NCBI RefSeq assembly: GCF_016859125.1
Contig: NZ_CP069338.1
Span: 4,837,501 to 4,901,500, forward strand
Direction of reading: 5' to 3'
Length of the DNA: 64,000 nt
Source of the DNA: Archangium violaceum
GTDB taxonomy: Bacteria; Myxococcota; Myxococcia; Myxococcales; Myxococcaceae
A program made the position numbers and the translations under genes. Below the pieces are notes generated by a model that did no database searches, was not told the DNA's origin, and saw only the letters and a list, made by a program, of their open reading frames with translations. Shown here in pieces: positions 24,111-33,800 of this stretch (within the stretch, counting starts at the first letter, position 1; each line of letters begins with the position of its first letter).

Positions 24111-27100
24111 TCAGGGCAGGTCGGGGCACGTCTTTCGATAGGCGACGGCGTTGCCCACATCGGGGGGCCACTCATGGGGGGTCAGGTTTCGAGGCAACAA
24201 GGCGCATGCGAGCTGGATCCAGTCCTCTGGCTGTACGGGCCACAAGCGCGCGGTGTCATCTTCGCTGGCGGTGGCCACGCGCGAGCCATCCGGGCTGAAG
24301 GTCACGGCCAGGACGCGGCCCTTGTGCGGCAGGCGAGCGATCCGGCGGCCGGTGGTGGCGTCCCACAGGCGTGCCGAGTCGTCCTCACTGGCGGTGGCCA
24401 CGAGCTTTCCGTCCGGGCTGAAGGCCACGGCGGTGACGGTGTTGGCGTGATGCAACTGCCACCGCTGCTGGCCCGTGGCCACGTCCCACAATCGCGCGGT
24501 GCTGTCGTCGCTGACGGTGGCCAGGCTCCTGCCATCCGGGCTGAAGGCCAGCGCGGTGACGAAGAGGTCGTGCCGGAGGGGAGTGCCCTGGGGCTCGCCG
24601 GTGGCCGTGCTCCACAGGCGCGCGGTGTTGTCGTCACTGGCGGTGGCCACGAGCCTTCCATCGGGGCTGAAGGCCACGGCGTTGAGGGAGCCATCATGGG
24701 TCAGGGGGCTGGCCAGGGGCTCGCCGGTGGCCGAGCTCCACAGCCGCGCGGTGCTGTCATCGCTGGCGGTGGCCACGAGCTTTCCGTCCGGGCTGAAGGC
24801 CACGGCGGTGACGGCGTCGGCATGGTGCAGCAGCGCCCGCTGGCGCCCCGTGGCGATCTCCCAGAGCCGTGCGGTCTTGTCCTCACTGGCGGTGATGACC
24901 AGGCCGCCGTCGGGGCTGAAGGCCACCGCGAGCACGTTGTCCTCGTGGGTCAGGCGCGCCAGAGGAGTGCCGGTGGCCGCGTTCCACAGGCGCGCGGTGT
25001 TGTCATCACTGGTGGTGGCCACGCTCCTGCCATCCGGGCTGAAGGCCACGGCTCGGATTCGGGCGCCGTGCCGCAGGGGCCTGGCCAGGAGCTCGCCCGT
25101 GTCCACACGCCACAGGTGCGCGACGTTGTCTTCACTGGCCGTGACCAGGGTTTCGCCATCGGGACCGAAGGCCATGGCGGTCACTGCATTGTCATGTGAC
25201 AGGAGCACGAGCGGAGAGAGGGGAGCCACCCCCCACAGAAAGGCGTTTTTGCCGTCGCTGGCGGTGGCCAGCGCCTTGCCATCGGGGCTGAAGGCGACGG
25301 CGTTGACGGAGTTCTCATGGGGCAGGAGCACGAGCTGCTGCCCTGTCTTGGTTTCCCACAGGCGAGCCGTCTTGTCGCCACTGGCGGTGGCCACGAACCT
25401 GCCATCGGGGCTGAAGGCCACGGCCGTGACGGCCTTGTCATGGGGCAGGTTCCCACTGGGCTGGCGGGTGGTCACCTCCCACAGACGCGCGGTCTTGTCA
25501 TCGCCGGCGGTGGCCAGGTACTTCCCGTCCGGGCTGAAGGCCACGGCGTTGACGGGGCGTTGATGGAGCAGCCGGGCCTGGAACTCACCGGTGGCCGCGT
25601 TCCACAGGCGCGCGGTCGTGTCCGCGCAGGCGGTGGCCAGCGACTTTCCATCTGGGCTGAAGGCCACGGCGGTGACGCGACGCAGATGTTGCAGGGGCCT
25701 GGTCAGGGGCTCGCCAGTGGCCGTGCTCCACAGTTGCGCGGTGGTATCATCACTGGCGGTGGCCACGCTCTTGCCATCCGGGCTGAAGGCCACGGCGTTG
25801 ACAGAGCCCTTGTGGATGAAGGTCCTGCCCAGGGGTTGGCCGGTGTCTGTGCTCCATAGGCGCACGGTGCCATCATCACTGGCGGTGGCCACGTTCTTGC
25901 CATCCGGGCTGAAGGCCACGGCGGTGACGGCATCGGCATGGCGCAGCAGTGCCCGCTGGCGCCTCGTGGCGGTCTCCCAGAGCCGTGCGGTCTTGTCCTC
26001 ACCGGCGCTGATGACCAGGCTGCCGTCGGGGCTGAAGGCCACCGCGAGCACGTTGTTCTCATGAGCCAGGTGCGCCCGGGGCTTGCGGAGTTGAATGAGC
26101 GAGCGAACGAGCGAGTCCATGGCCTCGGGGGAGGGGTGGATCCGCGCGGCTTCCGTGGAGAGCGCGGCGCTGACGGTCAGAGCCGAGGAGGCACCGCGGA
26201 GCGTGGTATCCGCCTGGTTCAGGAAGACATAGGAGGCGGCCTCGCGCAGCTTCTGTCCGACCTCGGTTCTGGCGAGGGCGATTTCCTGCTCCGCCCGGGT
26301 CTTGTTCTCCTGGGCCTTTATCGCCTCGGCCTGCAGCTGCTGCGCGTTCCTGCGGAACTTGTCGGCCTCGCTCTTGGCCTGGCTGGCGTCCTTCTGGAGC
26401 CTTTGCGCCTCCTGTCGGGCCTCGGCGCGGATCCTGTTGGCCTCTTGCTCCACCAGGCGCTTGTCGGCCTCGGCCTCGGCCCTGAGTGTCTGCGCCTGGT
26501 CCAGCTGCTCGAGGGTCTCCAGGCGAGCGCGCTCCGTCTCCTGGAGCCTCGTGAACAGAACCACGGAGGCGGGCAGGAGCACGGCGAAGCCGGTGATCAC
26601 CAGCCCCAGGGCCGCCAGCCGTACCACCCGCCAATCCACCGGGAGCTGGCTCCGGGCCCAGGCCACGGTGAAGACACGCTCATAGATGGCGTTGCGCACC
26701 CGCAACACCTCGCCCTCCCGGCGCACCACCCCCGAGAGCTTGAGGTGCGCCTTCACCAGCGCTCGCTCCTCATCGAGCACCCGCCGGCCGCGGCGGATGT
26801 CCTGGTAGGTCCTGAGCACCCGCTCCGGGTCCGGCGCCCGCCGGGTCAGCATGTCGCGGACGAACACCAGGTTGTTGTCCTGGAAGCTCTTCTCCGCGAA
26901 GAAGGTCCGCTCCACCACCTGCGACACGTCCTGGCGTGTCCAGGCGCCATCGCGGGTCCGCGGCTGCTCGTCGACCAGGGCCTGGCAGAGCCGCTGCGTC
27001 AGGTAGGGGTGTCCTCCCGTCCACTCCAGCACCCACTCCAGGGTCCGCCGCCCCTCCTCGGCCGAATCCGCGAGCCCCTGTGCCAGCGGCGCGGCCTCTT

Positions 27101-27725
27101 CCAGGGTGAAGTCCGTGAGCTCCACCCGCTGCCCCAGGTTGAAGGGAGTGCGCTTCTCGTCCTGGATGAGGTCTCCAGGAGTGGCCACGCCCACGAGCAC
27201 GAAGGAGAGCCGCGCCAGCTCCGGGTTGCTCGCGCGCGCGTTGTAGAGGTAGCGGATGGCCGCGTAGAAGTCATCGGTGAAGCCCATGCCCAGGGTGGTG
27301 TCGATCTCGTCCACGAACACCACCACGCGCTGCTGGACCTCCGCGATCACCACCTCTTCCAGGAAGCGCGTCAGGCGCTGCACGGGGCCCTGGTCTCGGT
27401 TGCGGCTCCACCACTCGGTTGCGTCCGTGCCCAGCTCGAGCTGCTCCTGGATGACGACCAGCAGACCCACGTACCACTGGTCCGCCGTCACCTGCTTGCC
27501 AATGCGCGTCAGGTCGATGATGACCGAGCGGATGCCCTCTTCGTAGAGCTGCTCGGCGGTGCGCACCATCAAGCTCGACTTGCCCATCTGCCGAGCTGTC
27601 AGGACGAAGGCGAAGGTACCGGCCCGGCACAACTCCACCATCTCCGAGTCCGCCCGCCGGGCCAGGTAGACGCCTCCGCCCGCCTGCACCGTTCCGCCCA
27701 CTGTGTACAGGCGCGTGTCGCTCAC
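24111..27725 (-). CDS. AAA_35 ATPase - TM - coiled coil - WD40 protein
   Basis: A 1204-aa protein read from GTG 27725, which has GAGGA ten bases upstream; an ATG at 27797 is possible but adds residues not typical of the family. Order: a conserved start (LYTVGGTVQAGGGVYLARRA); an AAA_35 ATPase with Walker A TARQMGKSS near 43-51 and Walker B VVVFVDEID near 146; a winged-helix-like part; one transmembrane segment (LAALGLVITGFAVLLPASVV); a long charged coiled coil (RAEAEADKRLVEQEANRIRA); and 15 WD40 blades (HENNVLAVAFSPDG type). The ATPase and the WD40 array would sit on either side of the inner membrane or be tethered beside it. It has no effector domain of its own and may act as sensor for the TIR and CHAT proteins encoded after it. 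Confidence 0.9.
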   Translation of the reverse strand: MSDTRLYTVGGTVQAGGGVYLARRADSEMVELCRAGTFAFVLTARQMGKSSLMVRTAEQLYEEGIRSVIIDLTRIGKQVTADQWYVGLLVVIQEQLELGTDATEWWSRNRDQGPVQRLTRFLEEVVIAEVQQRVVVFVDEIDTTLGMGFTDDFYAAIRYLYNARASNPELARLSFVLVGVATPGDLIQDEKRTPFNLGQRVELTDFTLEEAAPLAQGLADSAEEGRRTLEWVLEWTGGHPYLTQRLCQALVDEQPRTRDGAWTRQDVSQVVERTFFAEKSFQDNNLVFVRDMLTRRAPDPERVLRTYQDIRRGRRVLDEERALVKAHLKLSGVVRREGEVLRVRNAIYERVFTVAWARSQLPVDWRVVRLAALGLVITGFAVLLPASVVLFTRLQETERARLETLEQLDQAQTLRAEAEADKRLVEQEANRIRAEARQEAQRLQKDASQAKSEADKFRRNAQQLQAEAIKAQENKTRAEQEIALARTEVGQKLREAASYVFLNQADTTLRGASSALTVSAALSTEAARIHPSPEAMDSLVRSLIQLRKPRAHLAHENNVLAVAFSPDGSLVISAGEDKTARLWETATRRQRALLRHADAVTAVAFSPDGKNVATASDDGTVRLWSTDTGQPLGRTFIHKGSVNAVAFSPDGKSVATASDDTTAQLWSTATGEPLTRPLQHLRRVTAVAFSPDGKSLATACADTTARLWNAATGEFQARLLHQRPVNAVAFSPDGKYLATAGDDKTARLWEVTTRQPSGNLPHDKAVTAVAFSPDGRFVATASGDKTARLWETKTGQQLVLLPHENSVNAVAFSPDGKALATASDGKNAFLWGVAPLSPLVLLSHDNAVTAMAFGPDGETLVTASEDNVAHLWRVDTGELLARPLRHGARIRAVAFSPDGRSVATTSDDNTARLWNAATGTPLARLTHEDNVLAVAFSPDGGLVITASEDKTARLWEIATGRQRALLHHADAVTAVAFSPDGKLVATASDDSTARLWSSATGEPLASPLTHDGSLNAVAFSPDGRLVATASDDNTARLWSTATGEPQGTPLRHDLFVTALAFSPDGRSLATVSDDSTARLWDVATGQQRWQLHHANTVTAVAFSPDGKLVATASEDDSARLWDATTGRRIARLPHKGRVLAVTFSPDGSRVATASEDDTARLWPVQPEDWIQLACALLPRNLTPHEWPPDVGNAVAYRKTCPDLP

Positions 27726-27864
27726 GCCGCGAGTATCCTCGGCCGTTGCCCCGTGCGTCCCTGGATTTTTCAAGGTGCTCCTCTGCCTGCCCCTCATCCT
27801 GGTGTGGAGCAGTGTCGGTCTTCCGGTATGGGTTTCGGCACTCGCGGCCTGATGGGGTGAACGC

Positions 27865-30800
27865 TTACCTGTGCTTACCCCGGCGTCTGAGCCACAACAT
27901 CATCACCAGCCAGACGCCGCTCGCGGGGATCGTGGGAGCAGTGGAACAGCTCCAGCCATAATGGCTCTCGGGGGCGGCGAGGTGGAAGGCGACGGAGGCG
28001 GGCTCACTGACATTGCCAGCCTCATCGGTGGCCGTGACGGAGACGGTGTGGGTTCCGAACGTGAGCGGCTTGGTGGGCGTGTGGCTCCAGGCCCCCATGG
28101 CATCGAACTCGACCTGAACCTCTGCTCCATCCAGCGTGACATGCACCTCGCTGCCCGGCTCCGCGGTGCCGATGATGTCCGGGGTCCGTGTGGCGTAAAT
28201 GTTTTGATTCTGGAATGGCGTCTTCACCTGGGGGGCCGCTGGTTTCGTCGCGTCCACGAGGATGACCTGCCCACCGGTCTTGCCATGGGTCATGACGGAC
28301 AGGAAATAGTAGCCCGTCGGCAAGGACGGCAGGATGAAGGTGTGCTCGGTATCCGAGGAGGAGACCCATTGGGAAACGCGTGTCAGCGCCCCGCCCTCCA
28401 CTGCTACCAAGCTGATCATGGGAAGGGTGGAGGCGGAGCTGTGGGCATTGCCGCCACCGGGCTCGGAACTGCTGTGCAAGTGCTCTCCGGTGAGACTGAG
28501 CGTATCTCCTGGTTTCCTGGTACGAGTGAGCGGTTTGATGATGGGGCCCGAATCCGCGTCCCCGGGATTCATCGCGATTTCGTATACCTGGGCGCTGTTC
28601 AGGCGGCGGTCTCCATCCGAAATACCTCCGGTGACCAACACCTGGCCGGAGGGCAGCAGCGTCGCTGTCTGGTTGATGCGAGCCGTGCCCAGGGGCTGGG
28701 CGGAGCTCCATTCACCCAGCGCCGGGTCATACACCTCCGCGCTGGAGAGGATCTTGCTTCCATTCGTGCCCCCGGTGACCAGCAGCTCGCCAGAGAGCAA
28801 CAGGGTCGCCGTGTGGGCGTAGCGGGCCGTGGCCAGTTGGTGAGGCGCCGACCACGATTGCTGCTTGGGGTCGTAGAGTTCCACGCTGGAGAGGGGAACG
28901 CTCTCATTTCTGCCTCCAACGACCATCACTAGGCCGGAGGGGAGCAGCGTCGCGGTATGCTCGGAGCGGGCGGTGTTCAACGTCCGTGAGAGGCTCCACT
29001 CGCCGTTCTCGGGGTTATACAACTCGGCACTGTCCAGGGGGCTGTCCTGGCCCGTGGTACCACCGACAACCAGCACCAGACCTGAGAGTAGCAGCGTCGC
29101 GGTGTGCCCGAAGCGGGCGGTGCCCAGCGCCTTCGTGGGCGTCCACGAGCCGATCACCGGGTCATACAACTCGGCGCCATCCAGGGGGCGATTGTCATCC
29201 ACGGTGCCTCCAACGATCATCACCTGGCCAGAGGCCAGCAGCGTCGCGGTGTGTCCGAAGCGGGCGGTGCTCAGGGGCTGAATGGGCTTCCATGAGCCGC
29301 TCATCGGATCATACAACTCGGCGCTGTCGAGGGGACGGCCTGGGCCTGCGGTGCCCCCGGCGACCAGCACCTGACCGGAAGGTAGCAGGGTCGCGGTGTG
29401 CTTGAAGCGGGCGGTGCCCAGGGGCAGCGTGGGCGTCCACGAACCGCTCGCTGGATCATACAGCGCGGCGCAGTCCAGGGGGATGCTGCCGTCTGGAGAA
29501 CCCCCGGTGACCAGCAGTTGACCGGTGGGAAGCGGCGTCACCGTATGGCCCGAGCGGGCGACAGGCAGTGTAGCCACGTCCCGCCAGTTCCCCGGCATCG
29601 GGGCGTACACTTCCGTGCTCTCAGAACCTTTATTCTCAAAGCCTCCGGCGATCAGGACCTTTCCCGAGGGCAGCAGCGTCGCCGTGTGCTGGAAACGGCC
29701 GGACGCAAGGGTTCCGCTGGGGCTCCAGGATTTATTGTCCGGGTCATACTCCTCCGTGCTGGCGAGGCCGCTGCTCCCCCCAGCTCGGCCTCCAACGACC
29801 AGTACCTTGCCCGAGAACAACAGCGTCGCTGTATGCCCGAGGCGGGCCTGACTCGGCGAATCCACGGCGTTCCAGGAGCCCTCGTTGTATACCTCTGCCT
29901 TATCAATGCCACTGCTGCCATCCGTGGTGCCCCCAACAACCAGCACCTGGCCCGTGGGCAACAGCGTCGCAGTGTGCCCGGAGCGGTTTGTGTTCAGCGA
30001 GCCATCTGAATCCCACGTGCCACGCTCCGGGTCGTACACCTCTGTGTTCTTTTCTCTGGCCCCTCCGGCGACCAGCACCTTACCCGTGGGCAATAGCGTC
30101 GCCGTATGCCTGAAACGGGTAAAGTTCATCGAATCCACCTCTATCCAGATGTCTTCCTTTGGGTCGTATACCTCCGCCCTGGCGAAGCCGTTCACGCCAT
30201 CCGTGGTGCCTCCAACAACCAGCACCTGGCCTGTGTGCAACAGCGTGGCCGTGTGGTCGAAGCGGGGAAAGTGCATAGCATGCATGGAGTACTTCCATGT
30301 TCCCTTCATGGGGTCGTACACCTCGAAGGTGCCAAGAGCATTGCCTTGGGAATCGACTCCTCCTGTGACCAGGACCTTGCCGGAGGGCAGCAGCGTGGCC
30401 GTGTGGTTGTAGCGCGCGGTACGCATCGCTCCGGTTCCTTGCCACGTTCCAGTGCTCAAGTCATACAGTTCCGAGCTGTTGAGAGCTCTTGCTGTGGCAT
30501 TGCTCCCCCCCACAACGAGTACCTTGCCCGAAGGCAACGGCGTGGATGTGTGATTGTAGCGGATGGAGCCCATGGAAGGGCTGCTTTTCCATGCTTCTTC
30601 CTCGATGATAGGGCTCGCCAACTGCGCCGATCCCATTTTCAACAACGCCTGCGGATGTTGGCGAAACCCTGCGGTGATGGTACCGCGGTTCTCCCCGTTG
30701 AGTTCCTCCGCTTCCCGGCTTTCCGGTGAGATGCAGCCCAACCACACGCACGCTAGGAAAAGTAGGCTTCTGCTGCTCAGGGTCATCCGCCGACTGAGGC

Positions 30801-33800
30801 GGGAGAGGATTCGTCCCAGGAACACCAGACCCAGCAGTGCCAGCGATGGCTCTCCAGGGCTCGCCGCGCAGCTTGAGGGGGTTGTGTCATCCCCTTCAAT
30901 GGTAAAGACATGTTCAGAGGAGGGGATGCTAATATTGCCTGCCGCATCCGTTGCGGTCGCCCATGCGGTGTGGTTCCCGTCCTTCAGCTCTTCTGCAAGG
31001 GAGACGCTCCACTGCCCCTTTGTGTCCGTCGTGCTCTCGCCTACCTTCTTCCCATCCACATACACCTCCACCGTACTGGAGGGCTCCGCCGTGCCACGAA
31101 TGGTGGGACTGCGGGAGGCCACCTTGCCTCGAGGCTCCAGTACCTCGGGCACGGCAGGTGCCTGGGTGTCCACGGTGAAGGTGCACCGCTCTGAGTCCAG
31201 GCTCGTGTTTCCCGCCTTGTCGGTGGCGGTCGCATGGGCAGTGTGCTTCCCTTCATTCAGATTCATGAGGGTGAAACTCCAAAGCCCGTTCATGTCTGCT
31301 GTGGTTGTGCCTTGCACCTCCTCATTCACATGCACTGTTACATTACTCCCTGACTCCGCTGTACCGCTCAGGGTGAGCTTGGGGATCTTGATGAGCGCTT
31401 TCGGCTGTGTCACCACGGGAGCTGAGGGCTTCTGAGTGTCCACGGTAAAGGCGCGCCGCTCGGATTCAGGGCTGAGGTTGCCCACGGCATCCGTTGCAGT
31501 GGCCCAGGCGGTGTACGTCCCGTCTCCCAGAGCAGTCTCCAGGATCCATCCCCAAGCTCCCGTGGCGTTCGCTACAACCTTTGTACTGGCCTCGACAGGA
31601 CCACTCAGATACACGTGAACCGTACTGCCCGGCTCCGCAGTGCCTTCAAGGGTTGGCAGGGGGGTGTTGGCAACGGGTTTCACGATGGGCGCTCCAGGCG
31701 GAATCCCATCCACATGCAAGACTTGTCCTCCGGCAACGCCATTCGCCAGAACGAAGAGCAGGTGATAGCCATCGGGGATGTCAGGCAGGATGACCTGCAC
31801 GGACGTGTCCGTGGCATTTATCGTAGACAGGTTCTTCAGCTCTCCCCGAGGTGACGCCTGCAGGCGGACAATGGCCAGGTCACCACTGATGCTCTTGAAG
31901 CCTCGTCCCTTCACGACGAAGTTTGCCTTGGGTCTCTGGAGGGGCAGCGGATGGACGACAGGGCGTAACTCGTTGGCGGCCTTCGGCTCGTCATACACCT
32001 CCGTGCTGGACGAGAGGCCTCCACTCGGGTTCTTGCCTGCGATCACCAGCACCTGTCCCGTGGGCAACAGCACGGTCATCGAGTCCTCGCGAGGCTCGAT
32101 CAGCCTGTCCGTGAGCGCCCACTTCTTTTGCGCGGGGTCATACACCTCGACCTCGTCCAAGACGCTGGTATCGCTGGTTCCGCCGAGCACCAGCACCTTG
32201 CCTGTAGGCAGCAGGTGCGCCGCGTGGAGCTTGCGCGCTGCATGGAGAGGATCCACTTCAATCCATGTCGGCTTCCGCGGGTCGGGGTCGTACAACTCAG
32301 CGCTGGAGAGGGCTTTGCTTCCATCGGTGCCTCCGGCCACCAACACCTGACCCGTGGGCAACAGCACCGCCGTGGAGGAGGCGCGAGCAGTGCTCATCGG
32401 GGCCGTTATAGTCCAGGTTCTCTCCTTCAGGTCGTATACCTCGGCGCTGGAGAGAGGTTTGTTTTCATTGTCCAGGCCTCCAGATGCCAGCACCTGTCCG
32501 GTGGGCAGCTGCACGACCAGAGGCTCTCTGCGAGGAGTGCGCATGGAGCCCGTCGTGTCCCATTTCCCGGTGTTCGGGTTGTACACCTCGGCGGTGGACA
32601 GGGACTCTCCGTTTTCACCCACGCCTCCGGTCACCATCACCTGTCCCGTGGGCAACAGGAGCGCTGAGTGGGAATGACGGGCCTCATGGAGAGGGCCAGT
32701 GGTGCGCCAGGTGTTCGTCACCGGGTTGAACAGTTCGGCGCTCACCAGGGCTTCGTCTGCGCTCTCGGCCCGCAGGCCCTTGCCACTCGAACCTTTGCCT
32801 CCAACCACCAGAACCTCGCCCGAGCGCAACAGCGTGGCCGTGGCGGATGCGCGGGACGTGCCCATCTCTGCTGTCTTTGTCCACGTCTTGGCTTCGGGGT
32901 CGTAGAGTTCCGCGTGGGCCAAGGGGCCGCTGGAACCCGAGCCTCCAGTTACCAGCACTTGGCCATTGGGCAGCAGCACCGCCATGGCCTTCGTGCGGGC
33001 CTCCGCGAGCTTGGCATCTATAGAGCTTGAGGCCCCCCCTGGGGTCCCATACACCTCCGCGATAGCGAGGACGATGCCGCCTGGGCCCGTGCCCCCGGTG
33101 AGCAGCACCTCGCCTGAGGGCAACAACATCGCCGTGTGCTCATAGCGGGCCGTGGCCAGATCACTTGGGGTGGTGCTCCACGTCCTCGCAGCCGGGTCGT
33201 ACACCTCCGCGCTGTTGAGGGCGCCTCCCAGGCCCGAGCCTCCAGTGACCAGCACATTGCCGGAGGGCAACAGCGTCGCCGTGTGGAAATAGCGGGCAGT
33301 GGCCAAAGCGCCCGAGGTGGTGTTCCACGTCCCCGCCTCCGGGTCGTACACTTCCGCGCTTTTGAGGGGGCCGCCTGAGCCATAGCCTCCGGTAATCAGA
33401 ACCTTCCCGGAGGGCAACAGCGTCGCTGTATGGCTGGAGCGGGGCTGGGTCATGGAGGTCGTGGTACTCCAAATCCCCATGCTCGGGTCGTACACCTCCG
33501 CGCTGGAGAGTTCACTGCTCATGTTGAAGCCTCCGGTGACCAGCACCTTGCCTGAGGGCAATAGTGTCGCAGTGTGCCTGTCACGACCCGTGGCCAGGGC
33601 ATTGGTGGTGGTGTTCCACGTCCCCACCTCCGGGTCGTACACCTCCGCGCTGGTGAGGTAGCCGCTTGAGCCAAGGCCTCCGGTGACCAGCACCTTGCCC
33701 GAGGGCAATAGCGTTGCCGTATGGCTATGGCGGGCAGTGAGCAGAGAGTTCGTGATACTCCACGTCCCTGTGTTGGGGTCGTATACCTCCGCACTGGTGA

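Noticed and set aside
18000-26100. Regular repeats in both WD40 regions as possible arrays or satellites
   Set aside because: The repeats code for WD40 blades in one frame and vary mostly at third codon positions.
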